DNA of 64,000 nt from Drosophila miranda (Eukaryota > Arthropoda > Insecta > Diptera > Drosophilidae), in the NCBI RefSeq assembly GCF_003369915.1, contig NC_046677.1:7068001-7132000 (forward strand), in the 5' to 3' direction. The translations under genes were made by a program, and so were the position numbers. Position 1 is the first letter of the stretch. The number at the start of each line of letters is the position of its first letter. This document shows, piece by piece, positions 40,474 through 56,000 of this stretch. The notes under the pieces were generated by a model. That model was given only the letters and a program-made list of their open reading frames with translations, was not told the DNA's origin and ran no database searches.

Positions 40474-41689
40474 TCAATTCTGGGCGGTCAACGGCTCAAA
40501 GGCCTCGGGTAAGAAGCCTTCAAAGTCTTTGATGATACGATAGCCCCACACACTCATTGCTTGCTTGCAGACACTCTGAATGTTTTTCACATCCTCGATC
40601 TTCATGTTGTACATCCAATCGTAGGCCGGTTCATTTGCATGCCTCCAGGGAAACTCCCAGCCATCGCCCTCACGGTGAGCAATGCGTGGATGGACACCGC
40701 GGCTAACCTCTTTGGACCGCTTCATCGGCAGACCGTAAAAGTTGAAAACATTCAGCATGATCTCTTCGGGATCATGGACCAGGTCTTCGTATCGTATGAC
40801 TCTGTTGGACATTCTGGGTGTGCTCTATTGAATGCTTAGAGTGTACAATTAAAGACATACCCGAAGCGATGCGGATATTGTTTCAATAGACGCAGAGCCG
40901 TGTTATAATCACTGACCATATCACTGCACAGACTCGCCGGCATACAGTCTGGATTGTTGGCACACCAAGCGCTGTTGGCACGTGTGTGCATCGTGCCGCG
41001 GGGATCGCGTATCAGCAACATAATCTTTATGTTGAGACTGTGGGATGGGGAAGAAACCAATCAATATCGAAATCATTCAAAGGTATTCGATGTACTTACT
41101 CCTCTCGCTCCAGCAGGGTACTCAGATACTCGAGCCTCAGATTGTACACGGCCATATTGAGGAACGGATAGATTTTGCAGATATCGGACATGACTTTCGG
41201 GTCCCAGCAGACCTCGCTCGGATAAATCAAACTGTTCTTCCACTGCACGCCATAGAAGCGTCGGAAGGTGGACGATTGCAGGCCCCAGCTGAGCATCGGC
41301 GCCGACTTGTTGTAGTCGCAATTGTACAATGCCACCATCTCCTCCAGCGCCTCCTTATACCTCTGCCCCGCATTCAAACGGTTCTGATAGGCAATCAGTG
41401 GGGCATAGTGCTGATAGCAGCCCGGCTGAAAGGACAAGTTATCCAGCAGCTTCAGGGCCCCCGAGCCCCGGAATGTGACCAGCAGCGAGCGCACAGGCTC
41501 ACCGCCTGTCTCCAGCGTGAATTTGGTCAAGTTGCCCAGGTGGCGGGTCTTGTAGGCGAGCATCGACCGTTGTAGTGTCACCGGATCGGGCATCAGCATG
41601 GGCAACAGCAGGAATATGAACACGGCATACGACAAATAGATGGCAAAGCAAATGCAGGTAAATTTTGTACTACGCGATAACTGAACCAT
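40474..41689 (-). CDS. CG9550: Carbohydrate sulfotransferase paralogue with an altered PAPS-binding loop
   Basis: Exons 41689-41100, 41037-40861 and 40813-40474 join (phases 2 and 2, GT-AG) to a 368-aa type II membrane protein. A membrane anchor spans about residues 10-32 directly after a short N-terminus. The region aligning with the 5'-phosphosulfate loop reads T-F-R-G-S-G-A-L-K (72-80) rather than R-S-G-S-S/T. The 3'-phosphate motif L-L-I-R-D-P-R-G-T-M is intact (204-213), as are I-R-Y-E-D-L and F-Y-G-L-P in exon 3. Both introns fall at the same places and phases as introns 1 and 2 of the sulfotransferase immediately downstream, so the two are tandem paralogues. It probably resides in the Golgi; whether it is catalytically competent is uncertain. 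The symbol follows resemblance to D. melanogaster CG9550. Confidence 0.88.
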
Positions 41690-42982
41690 GATTGAAAACT
41701 AAAAATTTTTTATTTGATTAACAGAAAAATTTTGTATAAATCTCAAACTTTTGCTGGTTAGTGTTCTCACAAATGATTTACGTAGAATACTATGAAAAAG
41801 AAAGCCTGGGCAAAAGTCGACTGTGATCTGAGTTCACACAAGTTTTTAAATTTGAGTTTATACATATTTTCTTTTCTTTTTTTGTTTTTTTACCGCTGAT
41901 GGAGGAAATTGAATGGTCGCAGGACACGAAGTGCGCTATGTATTTAATGGTCCGCTCAATTCTTAGACACAAATAATATCTTAATCCAAAAACATGCCGA
42001 AACGCTGGATCTGCCAGTCACACACTCCAGTATTCAATCAATGGTAACATCCAAAAACTTTATTGGAATATCAGTTGTAGTTCGTTATATATGTATATAT
42101 GTATAAATATTTGTTATTTATGTAATTTTAATAGTTAATTATAAATTGGTATTTTTAAAACACTAGAATACTAATATTGCTAAATTATAATACGTATAAT
42201 ATTCTTCTTTCAAATATGTATATACTATATATTCTAGATAAGATTCAATATGCCGCTGCTGCGAATCAAAGTGCAATCGTTTGGAAAAATAAGCGAAAAG
42301 GATTTGGGACTAGACAAACGCACAGATCTCGAGATTTTGATATATATTAAATTATTTCCGATTCACAGCCAGCAGCATACTGGACTCTGTTCCGATTAAA
42401 TTTTGTAAAATTCCTATGGGATTTCTGGCACTCAAAAATCGAACCTGTATTATGAGTCAATACGTATATAAATCTGGTAGTAAGTCTGTTAATGTGGTTT
42501 AGTCTATGTTGTTCAAGAAGGCAAGGGATTCCAATGGCGATTGAGATGTAAGGGATCCTAACAACTGTATTATCTGCGAGTTAAGCTCATAGAGAAACGA
42601 GATATGGCCAGCTAAAATGTCTGATAGTAATGCTTAGTATAAATGGAATATTTGTGAAGATAAAAGCTTATTAAATGACATAGTTTACTGCTGATCTATT
42701 AGGATTCGTGTGCCGAAAGAGTGGTTACCTCTTGTTCACATAAAAGTACTTAGGTAAACTTATGAATTGAATCAACTAAGGAACAAGTTGATGGTGGTCC
42801 TCAAACATAGCCTAGGATCATGGATTGTACGTTGAGACCTGTGCTCCACCAACTTTAAAGTACTTACGCATTTTGGGGTGAAATTAATACTAGCATTTAA
42901 TACCATAGCCTTCAATCGAATTTGTCTTCAATCGCTATTTCCTTCGGTCTCATCGTCCAGCAGTAAGCTTGTCGAACCATAG
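41690..42982 (-). other. 5' flank of CG9550-like gene and 3' UTR of CCDC102A-like gene
   Basis: Both neighbours are transcribed on the minus strand. A minus AATAAA (TTTATT at 42059-42064) could end the upstream gene's 3' UTR of about 0.9 kb, leaving roughly 370 bp for the promoter and leader of the sulfotransferase. The DNA is AT-rich, with tatatatgtatatatgtataaat near 42088. No reading frame is supported. Confidence 0.5.
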
Positions 42983-47849
<4,867 letters not shown>

Positions 47850-47959
47850 TTTCTAGGATTCTTGGTGTGTTTCGGTTACATCTGTTATATTTAAGTTGTT
47901 TTTTGCACTTTTTATTTAACAAAGCGAATACAGAAAATAAATTGCATCGAAAACAACTA

Positions 47960-48036
47960 ACATCGATGTTTTTCCACCTCTAGCAGCCAACATCCGATAG
48001 AATGACAAAAAGAAGAAAATCGAAACGGTCACACTG
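47960..48036. promoter_or_regulatory. Bidirectional promoter of CCDC102A-like gene and Phf5a (DRE + Motif 1)
   Basis: The 253-bp gap between the two divergent start codons contains ATCGAT in the palindrome acatcgatgt (47960-47969), a DRE/DREF-type site, and a perfect Motif 1, CGGTCACACTG (48026-48036). Both are known core elements of TATA-less housekeeping promoters in Drosophila, and Motif 1 is bound by M1BP. Motif 1 is 67 nt upstream of the Phf5a ATG and oriented with it. Confidence 0.65.
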
Positions 48037-48102
48037 CAACGCCGCTAGTTTTTTCGCTAAAATTGTTTTTAATCGAATTTTTAATAAAATCGTAAATAAA
48101 AC

Positions 48103-48569
48103 ATGGCCAAGCATCATCCCGATTTGATTTTTTGCCGCAAACAACCTGGCGTGGGTAAGACCTTTTCGATTTATAGCCATTTCCTGTGCAATTGCAATGT
48201 TTCATCTACCACGCGCGGCAGCCATTGGACGCCTTTGCGAGAAGGATGATGGAAAATGCGTGATTTGCGATTCCTATGTGCGTCCCTGCACCCTGGTGCG
48301 GATCTGCGATGAGTGTAACTACGGATCCTATCAGGGAAGATGTGTCATCTGCGGAGGACCTGGAGTGTCCGATGCCTACTACTGCAAGTCCTGCACCATG
48401 CAGGAGAAGGATGTGAGTAGAACCTGCAATTCATGGATAGGGAGGGGGTTTCATTAATTGTGTGGTGTGTTCTTTTCAGCGCGATGGCTGCCCCAAAATC
48501 GTCAATCTGGGCAGCTCCAAGACTGATTTGTTCTACGAGCGAAAGAAATATGGCTTCAAACAAAAGTAA
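48103..48569 (+). CDS. Phf5a: PHF5A / SF3b14b, SF3b subunit of U2 snRNP
   Basis: Exons 48103-48154, 48222-48412 and 48480-48569 give 110 aa, the same length as the human protein, and almost the whole sequence matches it ([11 protein letters not shown] at the start; [16 protein letters not shown] near the end). PHF5A is a small zinc-knot protein that, with SF3B1, forms the pocket holding the intron branch-point adenosine. Twelve of the expected Cys are present, but residue 26 is Asp (C-E-K-D-D-G-K-C) where human and yeast have Cys. At the 3' end an alternative junction (aa/gtaatt to ttgcag at 48627) would change the last residues from Q-K to Q-N-Y. It is divergent from the CCDC102A-like gene and convergent with epsilon-COP, with 159 bp between stop codons. 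Confidence 0.95.
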
Positions 48570-48728
48570 TTATCCCAAAAGAATCCCCATCTTTGTGATT
48601 TTAATAACATTTCTTTCCCTTTGCAGCTACTAATTTGCTCCTACTGGATACCTCTTATACATTTCTAATCAATTTTTATTGTAATTTAATGAATACACAT
48701 AGAAAGTTTTGATATAAACCTGGAATTA

Positions 48729-49652
48729 TTAGACGGCCAAGAGCTTCTCCTCGGCACCCAGATCATACTGCAGACAGAGGCGATCGAACTCTGTCGACTT
48801 CTTGTCCAGGTCCGTGATGAAGTCGCTCTTTGGGTAGAATTGACGCAGCTGCTCCAGATACCGCGTTATGTTCTCCGAGGGCTTGCCCGTCAGGTGCGAC
48901 AAAACCATGAGATTAATCAGAGTGTCGTAGTCGTTGTGCTTCTTTATCAGTGACTCGCGCAGAACAACGTCGGCTTCTTCGTAGCGCTCCAGGCCCAAGT
49001 GGACCACCGCCTGGCCATTGAGCAGTGCCGGCGTGGGCTTGAACTTCTCGCAGAACTCCTGGTAGATGTGGAAGGCGTCTTGCATCTGTTCCGTACCCTG
49101 CGCTAGGGCCACCCAGGCCTGAGCAAGCTGTGTTAGGGTGGCATCATCGCTGATCTCCTGCATTTTGGCCACCAGCTGCTTGGCCAGATCGACACGCTGG
49201 AGACGCAGCAGGCATTGCACAGAGAGAGCCATCGACTCGAGATTAGTGGAGCCATGCAGGATTTTTAGAGCGTTTTCGAACTGCCCGTCGTAGCAGTACA
49301 CAATGGCGGTGGCAATGTGCCAGAGATTGGTCTCATCCTCATCGCCGGCCACCTTGTCGGTTAGCTTCTCCAGCACTTCCTCGCACCGCGACGGCTGCTC
49401 GAAGGCCTCGTGGACCAGACGCAAGGCCTGCAGCGGTGTCGAGCTTCCCTCCTTGATGTCCGAGGCAATGATGCGGCCCGAGTCAATGGCCAGGTACGAC
49501 AGGTACATGTAGGATAGCAGCTCCGCTCCAGCCGTTCCCTGCTCGGGCAGTACAAAGTTGATGGAGCCCATAAAGTTGCCAATGTAGTACTCGTTTCGGG
49601 CATCGAACAGCACCGCATTGGTATCCTCTTCGTTTTGCTGGCCCCTGCTCAT
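48729..49652 (-). CDS. epsilonCOP: Coatomer subunit epsilon (epsilon-COP)
   Basis: A single uninterrupted exon encodes 307 aa, matching the usual length of about 300-308. The N-terminus carries L-F-D-A-R-N-E-Y-Y-I-G-N-F and later L-F/Y-A-x-Q-type helical pairs. The chain reads as continuous TPR-like helices (A-Q-A-W-V-A-L-A-Q-G-T-E-Q-M-Q-D-A-F, L-L-N-G-Q-A-V-V-H-L-G, and Y-D-T-L-I-N-L). Epsilon-COP caps the C-terminal arm of alpha-COP in the COPI coat that returns vesicles from Golgi to ER. It is convergent with Phf5a and divergent from the NAXD gene, with a DRE-like site about 95 nt upstream. It corresponds to D. melanogaster CG9543. Codon use is strongly G/C-ending, as in highly expressed fly genes. 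Confidence 0.96.
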   Translation of the reverse strand: MSRGQQNEEDTNAVLFDARNEYYIGNFMGSINFVLPEQGTAGAELLSYMYLSYLAIDSGRIIASDIKEGSSTPLQALRLVHEAFEQPSRCEEVLEKLTDKVAGDEDETNLWHIATAIVYCYDGQFENALKILHGSTNLESMALSVQCLLRLQRVDLAKQLVAKMQEISDDATLTQLAQAWVALAQGTEQMQDAFHIYQEFCEKFKPTPALLNGQAVVHLGLERYEEADVVLRESLIKKHNDYDTLINLMVLSHLTGKPSENITRYLEQLRQFYPKSDFITDLDKKSTEFDRLCLQYDLGAEEKLLAV

Positions 49653-49742
49653 GTTGATGAGATTTTCCTGGATTTATTTGACAGAAAATTGAAAATGTAA
49701 ACCTCTGAGTTGGCTTTTAGAGGTGGGAAATAGCGATGCATA

Positions 49743-49952
49743 AATATCGATGTCATTCTTTGGTTTCTGTGAAAACATCGCTTCTATTTTTGGGAATCGG
49801 ATTTAAATTTCACACATAATCCAACATAATTAACAACAACAATGTTTTGAAAAGTGTTCGTTCCTTATGACACATCCATCTGTATGGTTAGTGATTAAGC
49901 TGATTGCAAAATGATTAGTACCGATTTAATAGTGTTTTGTGTTATCGATACC
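49743..49952. promoter_or_regulatory. Divergent promoter of epsilon-COP and Naxd with DRE sites
   Basis: The 316-bp gap has TATCGATG (49745-49752) nearer epsilon-COP and a perfect palindromic TATCGATA (49943-49950) 18 nt before the first Naxd ATG. DREF-type sites usually lie upstream of the transcription start. If this one is functional, the Naxd start is likely at or beyond 49950, which favours the second in-frame ATG at 49987. Confidence 0.5.
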
Positions 49953-49968
49953 CATTTATAAATAGTAT

Positions 49969-50954
49969 ATGAAGAAAGTCAAAACAATGTCAGCAATTAA
50001 AGAGATCCCTGTAAATTTGCCAAAATTGCTGACTTTGTTCAAGACAATTGTGCCGAAACTGACAAACGACAAATATAAAGGACAATATGGTCGAATTGGC
50101 GTTATCGGAGGCTCATTGGAATATACCGGGGCCCCCTTCTTTGCGGCTATAAGTTCCATGAAAGTTGGAGCTGACCTATCGCATGTCTTCTGTCAAGCAA
50201 ACGCGGCCCCAGTTATTAAATCTTACAGCCCCGACTTGATTGTTCATCCAGTATTGGACTGCTTAGATGCTGTTGATAAAATTCAGCCGTGGTTAGAGCG
50301 TTTACACGTGATTGTGAGTAAATCCTTGAATGTTGTTTCAAATTAATTGATTGATATTCTCATGTTTGTGCTTTAAAGGTTATTGGCCCTGGATTGGGTC
50401 GAGAACCGCTTATTTTGAAGACTGTAACAAATGTGCTGAAATTGTGCACAAAGTTACAGAAGCCAATTGTAATAGACGCTGATGGGCTGTTTATTCTGAA
50501 TGATAATATTGACCTGGTGAGCGGGCAACGGAATATCATACTGACCCCGAACGCTATGGAATTTCGTAGACTGTTTGGAGAGGACGTGAATTCTGTGCGT
50601 CAAAAAATGTCCTGTTTGGGAGATGGTGTTGTGGTCCTGGAAAAGGGCGTAAATGATAAGATTCATATTCCTCACACCAACGAAGTTTACTCCATGCCCA
50701 CGGGCGGTTCTGGTCGCAGATGTGGAGGTCAAGGGGACTTACTTAGCGGATCTCTAGCAACGTTTTTTTATTGGTCACTGCAATCCAATCAGCCCAATCC
50801 CGCATATGTAGCAGCTTGTGCTTCAAGCTATCTCGTGAAGAGAGCAAATTCGACTGCATTTAAAAAGTTTGGTCGAAGTTTGCTAGCTAGTGATATGATA
50901 AATGAAATATCCACAGTTTTTCGGTCTGATTTCGAAGACGCGGAAACTGGATAA
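49969..50954 (+). CDS. Naxd: ATP-dependent (S)-NAD(P)H-hydrate dehydratase (NAXD/CARKD)
   Basis: Exons 49969-50313 and 50379-50954 (phase 0, gtgagt...ttaaag) encode 306 aa, or 300 aa from the ATG at 49987. NAXD hallmarks are intact: G-R-I-G-V-I-G-G-S and [10 protein letters not shown] near the N-terminus, G-P-G-L-G-R after the intron, D-A-D-G-L mid-protein, L-T-P-N-A-M-E-F, and the nucleotide/catalytic loop [15 protein letters not shown] with the expected catalytic Asp. The enzyme dehydrates damaged NADHX/NADPHX back to NAD(P)H using ATP. Codon use is markedly A/T-ending, unlike GCDH and epsilon-COP beside it. From memory the D. melanogaster orthologue (CG10424) is on 3L rather than in this 26D neighbourhood, so this may be a relocated or duplicated copy. 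Confidence 0.9.
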
Positions 50955-51751
50955 ATAAGGAAAATAAATAACTAAGGTATGATGTTTCCTTTTTCTAGAT
51001 GTTTAAGCCTAATAATCACAAAATAATCAAAAAATTAAAATGAATTTATACCACGTCATTTATAGATTAATAAAACTAATCAATTATAATTTCTATGTAA
51101 AAATACTTCATTTGACTGCCTTCTAGCCGGCTTTCTCGCATCATTCAATCAATTTTGAAAAACCATTGAAACCGTGCAAAAAAAATCATGGATTCCATGG
51201 CACTGTTCGAGAAAAAAACAACTCAAGTGCTATTAAGCTCGCACTGTTTGACAGTTGGAAATGGAAAAAAGTGAAAACCGAAAGAAATTCAAACGACAAA
51301 CAGGAAAAAGAAAATTAAATTAATGAAGATTTAAATATTAAAGCAGAATGTTCTTGAGAAATAAAAAGAATGCATCTCGAAACAATTCTTCGATCTTTTT
51401 TAAAATAAAGAAACGATTCAGAGAAAATCGACTCAACATCGATGTAAACATCGATAGTATCGGTGTTTTTCAGGGACGCCAACTCTTCTCAGATCTTCCC
51501 AGGGCTGTAAAATACTTTCCACTGGGATCAGTTTGGCATACAAAAGTACTCAATTTAACGTTCAATGCAATCTTTGAAGTTCAAAGCCGGTTAGACTTGT
51601 TCTAAAAACATCTCAAATCTGAAAACTGCACATTACTTAAGCAATCTGCATTATAACACTCAATTTGGATCGACAATTTGCGAAACAAATTTCCTGTACT
51701 TTTTCAGTTATCATTTGACCTCGAACCGAGAAGAGAGATATTCTTATCACC
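50955..51751 (+). promoter_or_regulatory. Naxd 3' flank and KFase promoter region with paired DRE-like sites
   Basis: About 0.8 kb without a supported gene. The segment 51438-51457 has two ATCGAT cores 12 bp apart (aacatcgatgtaaacatcgatag), resembling DRE or BEAF-32 dual CGATA sites, about 300 nt upstream of the kynurenine formamidase ATG. An AAAATAAATAACT signal follows the Naxd stop near 50962. An 85-codon frame at 51348-51605 spans the DRE pair and is probably chance. Confidence 0.5.
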
Positions 51752-52731
51752 ATGTATAATCCCAAAAGCACTGACCTGGAACGCGATTACTTTCCCAGTT
51801 ATCACACCATACGGTTCCAGGACCAGCCCGCACCTAATTTGGCCGTGCAAGACCATTTCTTACAGCTAACAGAGCAACGTAAGCAATCGAGAAATTAATT
51901 AAGATTTAAATGATGATCATATTATTCAACGATGCTGATACCATTCCAGAGGGTAAAGATCTGACTACCAAGCAGGGAATTAAAGTGGACCATTTACGAT
52001 ATGGCGGCCAAGACGATCGTCAAATCGTGGACGTCTTCTACAACGATTCCACCACTGATTCCTCTCCCCTCTTTGTGTATGTTCACGGGGGCTACTGGCA
52101 AATGCTGAACATAACCCAGTCGTGCTCCATTGTCGGTCCGTTGGTGCGTCGTGGCTACCGCGTGGCTGTCATGGACTACAATCTGTGCCCACAGGTGACC
52201 CTGGAACAGCTGATGCTGGAGTTTACCAATTTCCTTAACTGGATTTTCGCATATGCCGAGACTATAAAGACCACAGAGATACATTTTGCTGGGCATTCGG
52301 CGGGCGGACATATGCTGGCACAGATTCTAAACGCACCCAAAGTGGTAACCCCCGAGAGGCGAAGGAATATCCGCTCGTTGATCTTCATGTGTGGTGTCTA
52401 TGATCTACGCGAGCTGTGGTCCTTGGAAAATGTGAATCCCAATAATATTCTCGGCCTTAACGCGGAAAAGGCCGCGGCCCTGTCGCCCATTTTGTGGAAA
52501 TATCCGGATGCCAAGTCTTGGAGTTCCATTAAATTCCATGTGATGGCCGCAGAGCACGAAAGCTTGACATTCATTGAACAAAGTCGCGTCTTTGAGCAGG
52601 TTTTGGAGAAGGCTGGCTTTCCCACAAGTTTCAAGGTGATGCAGGGATACGATCACTTTGATATTATCGAGGAAACGGCCATCGATGACTCGATTATAGC
52701 CAAGAATCTGCAGGAGATCCTTAAACTTTGA
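51752..52731 (+). CDS. KFase: Kynurenine formamidase (arylformamidase), alpha/beta hydrolase
   Basis: Exons 51752-51878 and 51950-52731 (phase 1, gtaagc...ttccag) encode 302 aa, close to the length of known fly KFase. The start is the ATG after ttatcacc, giving M-Y-N-P-K-S-T-D-L-E; the in-frame ATG at 51910 lies within the intron. The oxyanion-hole motif H-G-G-Y-W (88-92), the nucleophile elbow G-H-S-A-G-G with Ser159, and the C-terminal G-Y-D-H-F with the presumed catalytic His278 are all visible. The acid is probably in A-E-H-E-S (about 243-247), where I recall the mouse enzyme having an H-D-S sequence. It hydrolyses N-formylkynurenine to kynurenine, the second step of tryptophan breakdown to ommochrome/kynurenine products. 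It is convergent with the Daxx-like gene and corresponds to D. melanogaster CG9542. Confidence 0.94.
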
Positions 52732-53086
52732 ACAGATAGGTCGACTCCTAAGTGAATTATTCTCAATTATTGTTTCTTAGTGTTTTTATAAAACAATCTT
52801 AACTTAATAGTATGCTCTCGTAAATATGTACAATGTGTTGTGGATTTTGTGTTGCTGCGGGTTACAAAAACACCATACACCTCGGGAAAGTGAGGGTGTA
52901 CCAGGGGGGCTGGGCAGAACATACAATATAATTTATAATACAATGCCATTCTGGGTAAGAGTGGAAAAGAATTAGAAAATAATCAACTAATATTGGGGGT
53001 GTTAAAACGAATAAATTATTTATAATAAACAAAATTTAGGTGGCAGGCGGCTGTGGCTGTCCTGCAGATGCGCGTCCGCAACGGGA
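52732..53086. other. Convergent 3' region between KFase and Daxx-like gene
   Basis: 355 bp with no gene. AATAAA at 53010-53015 could serve KFase, which would then extend to within about 70 bp of the Daxx stop. The two 3' UTRs may overlap. Confidence 0.5.
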
Positions 53087-56000
53087 CTATGACTCTTCAT
53101 CGGAAATGATAATCTCAGCGGCAATAACGCGTTTCGGTAACGCATTCGAGCTTTGTTTGCTTTTCTGTGCCTGTGCCTTCTCGTTGATGACGCTGGCATT
53201 CAAACTAGAAACGGATATAATTTTCAGTATGCCATTGGGCGGGACATCATTGGGCTTTGAATTGGACTTGGGGTTTGCCTTCACATCGCTGTCGGCAGTC
53301 TCATCTCTCGTTATATCTATCACATCCTTCGAACCCACCGGCGCATCTGTCTTTGGTGTTGTCTCAGTTGCTGTTTCAGTCAATGTTTCCGCTTCAATCT
53401 CCGAATCGGCATCGCTTATGTCGCCATTTGTCTTGAATTTTTCCACAAAATCATCAAGATCCTCTTCCTCCTCCTCTTCCGATTCGGAGTCCTCCTCTTC
53501 ATCATCGTTATCAGCCTCATCCTTATCATCGCTGGCAGCAGTAGCAACAGCAGCATCGGGGGGGCCTTCTAAAGAACCATTGAGCAAGGCGGCCTTGGCT
53601 GCTGCCTGGGCACTGGTACATGGCTTGTCATCGTCTTCCTCTATCACAGCTGCAGCAGCTGCCGCTTCCTTTTGCTTTTTGAGACGAGCCTCGCGCATAT
53701 TGTCCGCATTGAGATCCTGCTCCCGGGAATATCTAAAAATAGGAATATCTCTCCGAATTAGCAACGAAAGTGGAAGGAAGGTATTACTCGAATTGCTCAC
53801 TTTGCCAGTACATCACTAATTTTGGTATGCTTCTTGGTGTTCTCCTTTAGCTTGGCCATCAGCTCCGGGTCCGTGGCAGCCGGATCCTTGACACTGCCCG
53901 TAAAGTGGTTAGCGGTTTCGTACAGATCCCTTTTGCGTTTGGACTGCAGCAGTCGTCCCACCGAAAGGAAGGCATCACTGGCTGGAAACGAGCGAAGGGA
54001 GATAGAGATTCAGACTTTTCGTAGCTTGAGGCGGTCTGCGGTCTTACCTATTAGCTTCATCTCGAAGGTGGCCAGACCCATTTCATTCATTTTGTTGCAG
54101 TGCTCGAGCAGCTGCAAGACGTCGTGGTAGTCGGGGAACTCCTGCATTCGATTAACAAAGGACGATAGCATACGATTGAACTGGGGGTAGGGACTATCCT
54201 CGAATCGGATCGGTTGCTTCAGCTGGCGAAAGGCACTCTTGCTCTCGCCGGTTAGATCACAGATTTTCTCATAGATTTCGCAGGCGCGCTTCTTGTAGCG
54301 CTCCACCGTCAAATAGCTGGAGTTGTCATCATCATCCCAGTCTACTTCAGAGTTCTCCAGCGCCTGGATTCTCTTGTTTATCCTATGCAGTGCGATGTTC
54401 ATTCTCCTGATGCGTTCATCGGTGCGTTTGTCGATGGCAGGGGATACAGACTCTTGGCCAGCATCATTGGGCTTCTGTTCATGCTGCTGCTCGCGTTCCT
54501 GCTTTGACTCTTTTCCTGCCTCGAGCGTAGCGCGTGTGGACGGGTTGATTGGAGCGACTTCCTTGACTGGAGCCTCCTCTGGCTCTGGCTCTGATGTAGT
54601 CACCACCTTCGCCTTGCGCCTTGCCTTTAGCTCATCCACCACACCGCTGAGGTGCATATAGACCAGATCCGACTCGGCTTTGATCCTTTCCATTGCCGAT
54701 TCTAGTAGTTTCCGGAACCCGCGCGACCTTACAAAACTCTCGTGTACACTGTAATAATATTTTGTTAGCTTTGTTTCAATAAGTTTCGTCATTTCCTTTG
54801 ATTTATCCGTTTCTGCGCAGAGTTTAAGAAGTGCCGCGTATTCCGGAACAAAGGGATCACGTTCTGCAGGTTTCTCTCGCGGTGGTGTTGGCTTCTTCTC
54901 CGATGGCTGCTTCTCGGATGGCTTCTTCTCGGATGGCTGCTTAGTGGATGTCGTCTCAGGCAGCTCGTCCAGGTCGACGACTATTTCCGCGGGTGGAGTA
55001 GCCTTTTTCACCTGGTTTAGTGGTGTTGGTATGACTGTTGGGGAATTGAGTCTGGAGACCGCTGGCTTAATCCAAATCGGTTTTTTCTGCACCGCCGTCA
55101 TTGTCTGTATCAGCGCGTTCTCTGTGTGATTTGTTCTGGTTTCCATCTCCTGTTTCTCTGTGGGCGGCGTGGTGGGCGGTGACTCCACCAGAACAATGGT
55201 TGGAGTCGCCGGCCGCTGGTCGCGTTGCCTTTGCTGCATCTGGAGTTGCTGTTGGTTCTGCAGTTGTTGCTGCGCCAGATGCCGGCGCCAGTCCTCGTCG
55301 GATTTCTTGAGCACAGTGATCGGCTGGATTCGCTTGATGTTGTTAGCCGGCTTAGCGGGCACTGGCGAGATGCTCGCGCCTGGCAGGGAGTTCAGCTTAA
55401 AGGCGGACCCCTTCGGCAGCTGCTGGTGCTGCAAGGCTGTCGCTGCCGGCGGCGGTGTGGTTGTCGGCGTTAGCTGGGGCGTAATGCTTGTGGTGGGCGG
55501 AAGATTCACCAGCAGCGGCTCGTTGAGCGACGCTGGACAGTGCGGTGGTGTGGCCAGCAGCCGTTGCGGTGGCGCGGAACTGGCCGTAAACGACTGCAGT
55601 TGGGATGTCATCGGAGGCGTGCCTGACTTGCTACCGGAGCTCTTATATGGCAACGTGCGAGCGGCACTGGCAACCGGGTTGGGTACTTGCTTCATTGTGA
55701 GGCCCGGATGAACACGGGGAACGGGTGTAATCTGTAGAGCGGATGAAGCTCGGCCTGCTGGTGGATTGATCTTGGCCGCAGGACTGTGGGCTGGCGGGGG
55801 AGGCGATGAAATCATCTGCAGTGGCGGTGGTGTCTTCTTCTGGACGAGATGAGCAGGTGGTGGCGCCCGCTGCATCTGCTGCGGCTGTTGCTTTTGCTGC
55901 ATCTGAAGCGTTCCTGCTTTCGCCGGCGCCTTCTGCAGTGTGGGCAGTGGTTTCTGTGTCACCTGCGGTTTCTGAGCCGGCGGAGACGCCGGCTGTGGTT

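Noticed and set aside
51910-51949. ATG at 51910 as the KFase start
   Set aside because: It lies in the intron; the spliced exon 51752-51878 supplies the conserved N-terminus.
53040-53819. 259-codon Ser-rich plus-strand frame
   Set aside because: It is antisense to the acidic Glu/Asp/Ser region of the Daxx-like gene; poly-Ser arises from complementary GAA/GAT/TCC codons.
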